From contig JAEPRB010000082.1 in NCBI GenBank assembly GCA_016758965.1, positions 62,001 through 126,000 of the forward strand: a stretch of DNA of 64,000 nt, written 5' to 3'. Positions 12,901 through 24,639 of this stretch are shown piece by piece. Each line of letters starts with the position of its first letter. Positions within the stretch are counted from its first letter, which is position 1. This DNA comes from Circinella minor. Lineage: Eukaryota; Mucoromycota; Mucoromycetes; Mucorales; Lichtheimiaceae. The translations under genes and the position numbers were made by a program. The notes under the pieces were generated by a model, which was not told the DNA's origin, searched no databases, and worked only from the letters and a program-made list of their open reading frames with translations.

Positions 12901-15680
12901 TAGCCAATGCTGCCTCCAATTCTTCAAGACGCCTGTAGACCCTTTCCATAATATCATACAGAACGTTTGTTTGAACAGCCACAGCACCAGCCGAATCAAC
13001 ATCCTGTTTCAGACCGTCCAAGCGGTCTTTCAGAATTTTCCAATCCGTATTTTTTAGTGTACTTGCCTTGGATAGTAGGTTATCCCGCTCCTTTTGAAAT
13101 TGAATCAAATGAGTCTTATCAAAAGAGCTTTTGATAAAAAAGACGTCCACTTTTGCATCTTGGACAGACTTGATTTGCTTTTCGACAGTGTCTTCAAGTA
13201 CGTTAATGTCGTCGTTGAGTTGTGTCGCAGATTTTTGTAATTTCAACACATGCTTATATGATTGTAACTTGTGATCTAAGTTTTCACCAAGCAAAATAAG
13301 TGCTGATTTTCGGGTACTAATTGCTACACGAACAATATCATTGACTTGATCATTTTCAAGAAAATTAGATGGCGGGTATGCATTTTCTGGATAACGAATC
13401 CGCGTTGCAGTTGTGGTAACTAGTTGTACAGCTTGTTCCTGAAAATATCGGATCTGTTCCGTGAAGTCCCGGTCGGAGTCTACATCCGTTGCTTGTTGCT
13501 CAGCAAGCGTAATTTCCTCTCGAAGTTGCTCACCAGACCCCATTAACTGGTCAGCACGATAAACAAAATCCACGACAGTAAGTCGTTGCTCAACAACCTG
13601 TCGTACGTAGCTGAGCCGTTTGGTAAGCGCTTCAAATGCTTCTTCCAAGTCCACTTGTCGAGATTCAAGATGAGGAGGGAGTTCGACTTTAGATGTATCA
13701 TCCATTTCTTGATACATGTTGACCGCGGTCGTAAATTGGCCTTGATCAAATTCTGCTGCACGTTGTTCAATATCAAGAAGCATGTGTACAACTAAATTCT
13801 TCAATGTCTCTGCTTCAGTCCGGTGAGCACCTTTTTCTTCATCCTGTTGCCATCGCGCCTGTTGTAATAAATCATCCACTTCACCATTTGATTCTATTAC
13901 CCATCCACTGGCCTTTGTATATTCTTGTTCCCAAAATAATCGCAATGTCAACATTTGCAAATCATATGAACGACGACGTAAAAGATGCATAAGTTTATCT
14001 AAAGTCATGAGAGTTGTGAATGTGATTTCGATCGTAGTGGTGTCAGCTGGGCTAAGATCCTTGTCATCTTGCTTTTCAGAACCAGTCAATGTCTTGACAT
14101 GGGCACGTAAGCGTGTCATATCTTCTTTGTTTAATTTTTCCACCTCCTTTTCCATTGTTTCGTGTTTTGAATTGAGTGCATCCACAATGGATACTGAATA
14201 AGTCGATATATCTTCGGTCTGAACGGCATCCTTGACTGGTTCGGATTCAATTCCCTCGATCCGTTCTTCAATCCAACGTCTTATTCGTTCAGCTTCAATA
14301 AACCAAACGCGTACTTCATCGACCCACGAGGTGACAAGTCTGTGTTTTTGTTTTAATGAATCGAAATGAACTTGATAAGAACGTTGTTGACTAGAATCTA
14401 ATTCTTTATCGATAGTTGTATCATCTCCAACATCAGCACCAATATTCTCCGTTGTGGTCCCCAGCATACTGCTATGTTTTGTTTCCATGTCGATGATCAT
14501 GTCTCGCACACGCCGTGTACGATCTTCCAAATCCCGAATTCCGTCTTCTGTTGTTGTAGTTTTCAGCATCTTTGCTTGAATAAACTCGAGCTCATTACGA
14601 ATAGGTGTTGCCAATTGCGCGAATTGAACCCCCACACGGATGGCCCTGAAATCTTCTTGTAATTGTGCCTCTAGTGCTGCATGTGCCGCATCAATAGCTT
14701 GTATACGTGTGTACACGCTTGTGCGTGCATCATCGAACATTTCATTGATATACGCATGAATCTCAGCCAACTCGCCTTCTTCAAATGCTTGTAAAGCACT
14801 TTCAAATTGTTGAACACTAGTAGCCAAATCATCGTTGTTATCCATTGTTGTATCGCTTTTGCTATTAATGCTGTTGGATGCTAGTGAACTATTTTTGTTT
14901 TTGCTTTCATTATCATCGTCGTTGTCGTTGGAAGAAGGTCGAGCATTACCACCAGCCGCAACCGAGCTTGTAAGCAATGTCATTTCGTTGAGATGATTTC
15001 GCAATTGGCTGATTTTATTGAGCACATGGGTTGTACGTCGCTCAAAATCATCATCATCTACCACATTTTCACGGGTACGTTTGGTGACTTGTATCCATTG
15101 CCGTTCAGAAACCACATTTACTTGCGTCATTCGAAGGTTTTGTTCGACAACACCAGTAGATAATTCTTGTCGATCGATGGCTTCTTTAAGAGTTGATAAA
15201 TAAGCTGCTACTGCAACTTTATTATCTAGTTGTTCATTGGTTGGTATTGAGACGTTTAGCTCGTTTTGAAATATATGTGTTGCTAAGGTTATCTTGTTTA
15301 TAGATTCGTCTCGTAATATGCTGAGAAGATCGGGTATGGTTGACGGGCAAAAGCGATGAGCAAGGCAGAGTAATGATGTACCGTCACCGATCAATGAATT
15401 GTCTGCTAATTCAGAAGTTGATTCTAATAAAGAAAGTTCTACATAATTGTTGAGATGTGTTTGCAGCCATGCCTGCACGCTGCGTGGTTGTTCTATTATT
15501 ATTATTATTTTTTAAAAAAAGAAAATATGACGTTAAAGAGAGTTAAAAAGGATTGTTACCAAAGTGTATTGACAAGATCATATGTAAAAAGCATATATAT
15601 ATATATATATATATAAAATATTTACCATCAGATTCGCGCTGTTGTGAATCTATTAATGAGGAAGGCGCGTCTTTAGTCAT
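6950..15680 (-). CDS. Spectraplakin-like giant cytoskeletal protein (CH-like domain, spectrin-like rod, GAS2/GAR domain)
   Basis: Four exons, 15680-15626, 15492-7582, 7478-7459 (20 nt) and 7360-6950, give 2798 residues; all junctions are GT-AG and in phase. Residues about 20-115 look like one calponin-homology domain, with DGTSLLCLAHRFCPSTIPDL matching the core helix, followed by the later helices. About 2300 residues of charged heptad-like helical sequence with regular Trp and Gln/Glu spacing follow, resembling spectrin repeats. A Ser/Pro/Arg-rich linker (about 2495-2600) precedes a strong GAS2/GAR microtubule-binding domain (about 2600-2672: YRVKVKMVPGEVGRYWFG, VMVRVGGGW). The tail is Ser/Asn/Pro-rich. 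The 7.9-kb uninterrupted exon is unusual for this intron-rich sequence. The GAR call is firm, the CH call is by pattern only and the repeat number is not determined. The expected role is actin-microtubule or nuclear/spindle linkage, inferred from animal relatives. Confidence 0.85.
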
Positions 15681-17254
15681 GTTTTTATTGTATTATTGTT
15701 GTTAATTGAACTGGTATTATTATTAAACGGTCGCCATGTATTATGAATTGATGAGAAAAAAAACGATATCCTCTTTAGGTATGGATATTTTCCAACAACT
15801 TGGTGTTTTACTTTTTGCTGGGATACAGTAAAATTAATATTACTAGTTTATCCAGTGATAAAGGAGCGGTTTTGGTTGCTACACAAAATAATTTAATAGA
15901 TAGCAATAGTGTTGCTATCGTAATAGAGCGATATTAGTTATATAGGAAGTGGTTGAACTCCTATTGCGAGTGGTCGTTACCTTTAGATATAAAGAAAAAA
16001 GAAGTTGTTGAAAAGGAGTTTTTGCAGATGGGTCACAGCCATTGTTAGTCAAATGCAAACAATTTGGTTCGCCGCAATAAGCATTTTAAGTTTTTAATGT
16101 AGAGCTGTTGACACAAGAAATGATCGGCCTTGCTTTTAATCCCCTTTTACTTTTCTTACAATAAGAGCTATACATATATAACAAATAATAAAAATAATGC
16201 GAGGCGGCTTTATAATCCATCTCTCTTTCGTACTGTTGATTCAAGAATGAGCCCCCTTATAATGCCACAGTTACTTTAATATTAATGATATTGAAGCAAA
16301 CTATAAAGACGAATGTCATTACGCTGTGATAAGCCATATTGCGTTACTATTAAGTGGAAAACAGAATAGTTCTTTGAAAAACCTTATATATAGAAAACAT
16401 TTATTTGTTTTTGGATGAAATGAGTAGAATATTTCTTGCTCCTCGGTCATATTTTACTGAGGATGGTAAGATTACTTTTTTCTTTTTTTACTAAAGTTAA
16501 AAGTCTTGAATGTATTGCATGTTTTACCATTTAAATAATGGCAAACTTGATATATACGTATAATGTACAAATATGCTTTATCTTTAACTGGTTAAACATT
16601 TGATACGTATAGCAAAAAAAAAAAACAGCTCTTCAATAAATACAAACGTATTATATAAGATACAACTATAACATAGTATAATATTGTATATAAAGATTCC
16701 AAGAACCTTTTTACAAAAGATTATGCTGTGTACAAAAATAAGATAAAAATAGCTATTAGAATATCCCAAGTAAATGTGTCATTTTATGGGAATGCAAAAT
16801 GATTTACGTATGAGAGTATGGGAGGCGAAAAATCTTTCAAATGATCTTCTGCTATGCTTGTTCGTATTATGACACATTTAAAACTTTAAATCAAAAAAGA
16901 AAGAATTCAGAAGTATATAATATATATGTATATGTATATGTATTATAGAAGAAAAGCACTATTTTTATAAAGTAAAAGAAAAATGAAAGGGAAGAGAAAG
17001 CATTAATAAGAATAATAAATAAATAAAAAGTATACAAGTGTTTATGAGTGTTATTGCTTGCTTAGATATGTTACATGCTACTGTGAAAAGGAATTTTTTT
17101 ACAAGTAAAAAGGCGAAATTCTTTTATATATGGATAATGTATGAAAATTCGCAAAGTTGTTTGGTTTTTCTGGTTTGAACTTGTGTAATATTTTACAATA
17201 TTTGATATAATAAAAAGGATGAATAATTGATAATGATAAACGTTTCTGGATGTT
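15681..17254. other. Intergenic, no gene seen
   Basis: About 1.6 kb between the start of the spectraplakin-like gene and the stop of the first MFS transporter. It is AT-rich with homopolymer and TA runs (for example 16917-16945). No ORF has a recognisable motif or splice pattern. It should hold the promoter of the giant gene. Confidence 0.6.
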
Positions 17255-19529
17255 TTAAAGAATATATCTGAAATCAGGATGCTGTACAAATAAATAAAAA
17301 AGGAATGTTAGCTTTCAATAAAGTACAGTATGCTATATATGTGTGTCTGTATAGGGCGTGCTAAATTTCAACAACTACTTACAGCATCACAAAGCTCTTC
17401 GCCCTCGGAAGCAATACGGTGTTCTTCAGGGGTCATGTTTTCACGCTTTTGATTAACACGTTTCAAGATAAATTTAAAAATAATGGCTAAGCACACTTGT
17501 ATAAACAATAAAGCTGCACAAGTCGAATGGGCACGGATGTATTGAGGTTCGTCATCACTACGGTAAAGTTGTCCACCAGCAACGCCACCAGAGGTACCAA
17601 TAGAAATAATAATAGCACAAGCAACAGCTCTCTTGGTTTGACCACCAATGTTGTTAGTGAACCATGAAAGCATCGGGGGTCCATGGGCAAATACGCCTGT
17701 GACTGTAATGCAGGAAGCAATGTAGAGGGCGACCGGACCTTGGTCTTTACATGCGATCAAAAGAATATAACCGATACAACCAAGGAGACTTGGAACAGCC
17801 ATGTGGAAACCACGTTCACCGCGCTTGTCGGCATCCATAGCAATAAGGATTGTTACCGCACATGCAATGGCATCTACAATATAACATATAAGTTCATTTA
17901 TTAGACAAATAAAACGAATATTGTTTTGCGTAAAGAAATTAAATGATATAAGTTCACGCTTCTAAAAAATGAGTATGAAAGAGAAAAAAAAGCTTACAAG
18001 GAGGAGCACTCATCGCCTTTATAATTTTATATATAAATGAATATCATTAGTATTACAGAAAAAAAGGTTGTACTTTTTTACGTAATTAAAAAAAGGGATT
18101 CTTTAATTTACCTGTGCTTCCAAAGAGCCGAAACCCATTCCCTTGATAATACTGGGTAAAAATAAACTCATACTGAAAAGAGGGATAGAGCCAAGAATGT
18201 ATATGAGACTATACATATAGACTTTCCAATCAGTCCAGGCCAGTTTTAATTGTTTCATGGAAAAGTGTGTTTCGGTAGCGGGCCCGGCATCAATTCTAAG
18301 ACGATTAGTAACATGGGCGCGTTCGCGTTCGTTAAGTGCTAATAAATAAACAAAAAACAAGGTTAGCAAAAAAAAATCACTTTATTAATGTTTATTGAGT
18401 GATGTAGATCGTACGGTTACCTTTGGAATTTTCAGGAACATTTGGAAGAACATAGTAGGTAAGAGCGGCCAATACAAGGGTAGGAATACCTTCAATAATA
18501 AAGATCCATTGCCATCCATGTAAACCTTGTACACCGTCCAATTTCATAATCCCATAACTTCATTTAAAAAATCAAAGGCATGTTAATATATAGAATAGAT
18601 TAAACATAATACTAAAAAAAAGTAACCAGAAAAAAAGAACTTACGCGAGAACACCGCCGAAAGCCTAAAAGTAAATGTAGAGAAATTTCGTTATTTTAAG
18701 TTCTAATTTTCGTTTTTACTAAGCTTTAAAAAATTATAAATATAATAGTAATAGCATGACTTACACCAGCGACTGTAGCACACCCAAAAAAGAGTGAAAT
18801 GCGTGTAGCAATTTCTCTACGTGTGTACCATAATGTCATGTAATAGATAACGCCCTGTACAAGAAGTAATTAAAGCTTTGTTAGTCGCTATCGTGCAAAT
18901 ATAACAAGCTATTATAATTTTTAAAAAAATTGGTTCTTACTGGGAAGAGACCAGCTTCCGTAACGCCAAGAAAAAAACGAGTTACGAGCAGACCAGTACC
19001 GTTGTTAATAGCAGCCATGCACATCATTACAATACCAAAAGATACCATCACAAATGGTATCCAAATATTTGGTCCAATTTTCTTAAGCACGATGTTGGAG
19101 GGAATTTCAAAAAGAACCTATTATGTCATAAATGGTTAGAAACAGGTGTTATTAAGCTTTTTTCGAATTATAAAATAACAATTGTAGGAGTCTTACATAA
19201 CCGACAAAAAAAATAGACAAGCCGACAGTAAACGTTTGGTCATCAATGTCCAAGTGGTCCATGATACCACCGATCTTGGCGTTACCGATATTTGATCGAT
19301 CGAGAAAAGCCATCAAATACAGTAAGCCACAGAATGGAACAATACGAAGATCAATTTTCCATCTTAACTTTTTCCACTCTTTTTCGGTCAATGGCTCGTA
19401 CTCTGGAGGTGTTGCTGCTGAATCTTCTGATACAGTGTCTCGTTTAATGCTATCGGCTCTTTTTTCAGTATCGATGTAAGTGTTAGATGCATCATTGGTA
19501 ACCTGCTCTTTCTCTTGAACAGAAACCAT
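17255..19529 (-). CDS. MFS transporter, anion:cation symporter family (Dal5/Tna1-like), paralogue 1
   Basis: Nine exons on the minus strand: 19529-19197, 19117-18941, 18854-18765, 18664-18645, 18557-18421, 18338-18112, 18016-17998, 17873-17383 and 17281-17255. They give 506 residues with all phases kept, and two are micro-exons of 20 and 19 nt. The protein has the ACS-family layout: a cytoplasmic N-terminus, the LRWKIDLRIVPFCGLLYLMAFLDR entry helix (here given in part as LMAFLDRSNIGNAK), the helix 4-5 segment TRFFLGVTEAGLFP, the central GWQWIFIIEGIP motif and twelve predicted helices. Fungal members carry allantoate, nicotinate, pantothenate, biotin and related anions across the plasma membrane with protons; the substrate here cannot be assigned. 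The last exon encodes HPDFRYIL before the stop, shared with both paralogues to the right. Confidence 0.9.
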
Positions 19530-22500
19530 TGTAGTATATAGATTTATATGTGTTATGTATCAAATATGTATATGGAATAAAGTGGTGAATATAAAGATTG
19601 TTACAAAATAAATAAATTAATAACAGTGAATCGAGTAGCAACAAAAAGAAAGTTGGTTTTTGACTGTTGTCTTCTTTTATACTGTGTTGAAATTGATGTA
19701 CCGCATTTTTGGGCAGGAAGTAACCAGTTAAATGGCGCCTTGTGTAACGACTGAAAGCAATTGTTTTCTTGCCTAATGCTTTGTGTGATAACTTGACGTG
19801 GGACGTCTTTAGTTCAATTAGAACTGTGGGGGAGAGAGAAAAGGTTTTCCCATGGCACCTAATTCCGATATATACTGTTAAGTTCAACAAGCGCTAAAAG
19901 TTCGTAAATTTTCGATACTGCAGAATATTCTATCAATGGCCTCTATCTCTTAATATTACATCTTGCTAAAATGAACATTAAAAAAAAGCACAAGTAATTG
20001 TTAACTTTTTACGTATTACGCTTTTCGTCATTGAAAAACCTATTGATCAAACAAAATGAATTTCGAACTACTCAACGTTCTTATTGAATAAATACTGATA
20101 ATCTGCACATGCAAAGGTACCATTCGTCTTACGCACGCATAAAAAATTTAAGTATGTATACGAAAAGATTTTTTTTATTATCAGTTTGACTTTTTCGAAA
20201 AGGGAATGGTCAATTTCCCCATAAAACTAATGACGGAATAATGTCTTACTGGTCCACCGTTACCCCACACAATGCTTTTTTCTACTACGTATGTCTCTGC
20301 AAACAGATGTGTTTTACACACGGAATTCCATTTAAGGTGCAGTCTCCGTATGAATTTGATACATGCCTTTCTCTCTCTACAATCGATCGTTTTCTATCAC
20401 GGGCGAATTAAAATCGTTCCAGTATCCGAAAATAATAAACTTCTTACCTTAAGTGGTTATGGTGAACATATAGCATCAAACCTAACAAAAAAAATGAATT
20501 AGAAAAGTAGCACACATATTTGGCAACTATAGCAGTACATATTTCGAAAGAAACCTGTTTTTTTTTTTTTGTGGATTTCAATAGATTAACAGGAACAAAC
20601 TGTACTAAAAGGTAGTAAATGGATCGTAATCATTTTCTTTTTCTGATAATATTCTTTCAATTTAATACTTTGTTGTGGATGTTTGTTGCTTTAATGTAAC
20701 ACATGTAAGTAATCTCCTCAACAATTCTTTTGTTTCTATGAAGATGTACTTGTATGAAAGATTATGATTGGCTAGACCCCCATACAAAGTGAAAAAAAAA
20801 ACTATGGGGATCTTGTAAGTGTCACCGTTCCAAAATCTATAAAACTAGCTATTCGGGATTTTAAGCACCTGTCAATTTTATGGTTCCCACCACAATGTGA
20901 ATTTTGTAACATCCGGACAATATGTTTATCCATTTATAGCTTTGTTTCCCGCGCCTCATTACCCGCTTTTTCCATTGTGGGGAAATAAAGTTAGATTATA
21001 ATGAAAGAAATGAATACTGTATGATAATTGAAGGCAAAAAAAAAATAGTTCATTTCTTTCGTTGTAGCTCTCTTGTAAAGATATTAAAAAAAAGGAAACT
21101 CATTTAAAAGATGAGAATATGTGTTACGATTTTTTTTTATTATCTAATCAAATGTCTTATACTTCAATGTTGTTTGAAGAGGAAATTTGTTGATTACCTC
21201 TCTTTTTATATCACAAAAGAACAATTTAATATCTCATCTTCCATCTTCCAATCCTCATTACAGTAGGTATTAATATATTTATCTTATTCTTTCACACTCT
21301 TCTCTGTATTGGGAAAGAAATCGCATGGAACCGAAGTCCGATATTGTTCCCCCACACTTCTAATTGAAATCCAATAGGATGCCTTACCGCCGCGTAACTT
21401 TTTATCAAAGTGGGACAAAAGAGAGAAAGTGAATCTATAACTATTGAATGCGGATAATATTCCGTAGAACAAATGCTATTTCCTTATTCAAATTTTCACA
21501 CCACTTGAACGGATGATGTGTTTCCGCATTTATATATTTAGCTGTTAATATTTTTGAAACCGGAAGTTATTATCCGTTCTGCGATAGTTCGGCTTGTTTT
21601 AACCGTTATTTGAATGGAATCTATTCCAAATCCATTTTAACTACGTACCACATCAAAATAATAATAATCACCTTCTCAGATCACTAAATGTTGAACAATG
21701 GAATGTCTAAATACATGCATAGAGATCATATTTTTTTATACATTTACATTTGTCAACGTGGTATATCATCAAAAAGAAAATTTTATAAAATTACGTGTTC
21801 TTGATAATACTGTTCAAAGTGAAAAAAAAGATCTTAATTGAATATGAACAAAATAATCGACACCGTGTTAATACTTGCATAACCATGGTATATCTATAGA
21901 ACAATTCAATTGATGTTATTCAATCCAACTATTATTGCTCCAAGTCGCTTGACTGGGATCAATTTAAAACAATAGAGAAACAACTGATATATGTATATAA
22001 TAATGGAATTTACAGGAGAGATAAAAAAGAGAAAAACTTTACTTAATGATATAAATAAACGAAAATTTTATATCAAAATACCGCGTCGTTTATGATTCTT
22101 GAGGAAAAGATACGTACAATTTGAAAAAATAAGAAAAGAGGAAAAAATGAGTGATAAAAAAAACAGCTGATATATTTTTAAAATTATAACAATGTCTTGC
22201 TCATTCTTTTTCTTTATTCTGTACCCTCATTATTTATATATCTATACATTTATATATGTTTTATTTTTATTTTTTTTGTACGATATTGCCTTGGTTGCTT
22301 GTACACCGAATCATGCTACATAAAAAATTACCATCAAAGGGAATTTAACAGGTAGCATAGCTGGAAACTCCGATTAGATACATCAATCAATCTTCGTATG
22401 TTTTACCGAGCCGGGCTGTCGGATCCGTTTCTTTTCTCACGGTTGAAAAATACAATTAAAGAGAAATAATAGCATAAATTTATTTACTTGCATAAATAGC

Positions 22501-24639
22501 AACTTGCTATGATTTTTTTTTTTTGGAATGCGATAGCTTTTAAATTATTTCAAACTTTTCTGTGTAGGTTCAAATCATATACAACTTTTATTTACCTTGT
22601 CAATTGGTCCTTCATCTCTATCAAAAGAAAAAGAAACAAAAAACTACGTACTTGATAATAACTAAAGCCAGGGAAATTTGAAGAATGCTCTTTGAAATGT
22701 TTGTTCATTATTACTGTATATTAGGTGCAATAATAGTTCATGTGAATAGGGAGGTGCATAAATACTACACTAAGTGGTAAAAATATAAAGGTACGCAAAG
22801 AGGTACAAGATAATAAAACGATACGTAATTCATAATGGAAGGAAAAAAATTCCTTTCCATTTACCGTCACTATTGTAAAATCTCAAGCTCTTTATAATGT
22901 GAATCCATCTTGCTATAATAAATGTCTTATATAAGGATAGTAATACGTAAAGATATAATAATGATAGCAATTTATACATCTTTCAAAAAAAATTGTTTAC
23001 AGAAGTATTGTTACCGTATTATCAGTAAGTTGACAATTTTAATATTTACCAACTATTTACTTCTATAATGCTACTAGTAAAATAGTATATAATATGTATA
23101 TCAACTGTGGAATTCATTTATTCCTTGAATAAGAGCGTAGTATATTATACTTTTTATTTGAACTATACTTCATATAACACAAGAAAATATATAAATGATA
23201 GCATTCCTGCTGGTTATATCACTATATATAACATATGTGGTACTCTCCACTACAAAAAAAAATACATTAATTAACAATAAGTATCTTCTTTTGTTTGTAA
23301 AAATCCATGTGCCTTCTTGTGGTATTATAAAGTTTTTACCATACTGTAACTTGTTCATAATATAATATATTAATGTAGTTTTTCTAATCCAAACATTATT
23401 TAGGAAAATGCTACCTTTTTTGTCACATTTTATTTTATTTTTCTACTGTTTACTATTCAAATGACGGTGAGTAACAAAATAATTTTAAAATATCGAATAG
23501 TTGATAAAAGTTAATTGAAATAAAAATTTTAAAGAAATTAAATTGCTGATGTCTGCCCGAGTTGGATGTTTTAAGCATCCATCCTTTGAAAGTTGTTTGA
23601 CCGACAAACATGTTGGGACTAGAAGATCCTTACTTGAATAATGTATGTATTCTTATGGAATTACTGATACAATTAAATCAATGTATAATATAATTTCATA
23701 AATAGATATTATTGTTCCTGTTAAGGTTTCCATCTCTCTGCTAACATTTGAAAGTGAAATAAATAAGGATGTGAATATTTTATTATGTTCCATGAAATTA
23801 ATGAGGGTGTGGAAGTTAAGCGGGTATGAAATTAACGGGGTCTCACTGTATATAGATTTCAAAGGGGTCGTGTTTGACAAACAATAATTGTCTTTTTTTT
23901 AAGGAATCATTCATCACAGCATCACGATTCAGCTCAAATATCTGAATCCCTTTTGAAATCTCAAACATTCTCAAGATTGAAAAACAATAATAAGACAAAA
24001 CTTTTGAAATGACATGGTTGCGACACACAAAAAAAAAAAACGGGTATGATAATCACATATCTGAAAATATCTTATGGAAACCATTCACTCAAAAAGAGAT
24101 AAGTGTTCTTTTTGATCCCAGTAAAAAAAAAAAAAGTTGCTTAAAAGTAGTAAAATTTTCCCTAAGGTTTAAATAAATAAAATTCTTTCCCATCACTTCA
24201 GCGTGAGTAAAATTTTATAAGTTAATCTTGTCGATTTAAGAAGTTACTGTGGCTGTATTATTTGATCTATTATGTATTAATAATAGTGAGATCTACCGTG
24301 CGAACAGCACTCTTTTATTTATTACATCTACGTATGAGATTTGATTTTACTTTTACGCCCAATATGGATATGTATACTTCTATAATCACTATTTGTATAT
24401 AGATGATCTTTATTGTTGGTGTGAAAATTATTTTGATTGTTCGTTATGTCAGAATGATTTGTGTGTGTGTGTGTGTTTTTTATTTTTACGTATTTGCTCT
24501 AGTAGAAAAAAAATTCATATAAATACCAATGACTTTAATTTATATTTTTCATACCCAAACATACACTCTTTATTTATTTTAATTCCCTTAGCAAATAATA
24601 TCAAGGTTTATAATAGTAATAGTAATAAAAAAAGTTTTA
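19530..24639. other. 5.1-kb intergenic spacer between divergent MFS genes
   Basis: No supported gene in about 5.1 kb between the divergent starts of MFS paralogues 1 and 2. ORFs of 60-130 codons occur but show no motif, homologous paralogue or plausible splicing. The only structured signals seen are a putative transposon end at 23821-23848 and an open stretch about 23550-23640 on the minus strand that may be a relic. It presumably contains both promoters. A noncoding RNA or decayed elements cannot be excluded. Confidence 0.55.
23821..23848 (-). mobile_element. Putative terminal inverted repeat of a decayed TA-inserting (pogo/Tc1-like) element
   Basis: Read on the minus strand from 23848, the sequence begins CAGTGAGACCCCGTTAATTT, directly next to TA on the outside. 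Ends of pogo-type DNA transposons commonly start CAGT beside a TA target. The words CATACCCGCTTAACTTCCAC and the phrase for 'starting over' CCTCATTAATTTC continue inward like sub-terminal repeats. No matching opposite end was found within 1 kb, so this is likely a remnant. The call rests on pattern only. Confidence 0.35.
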
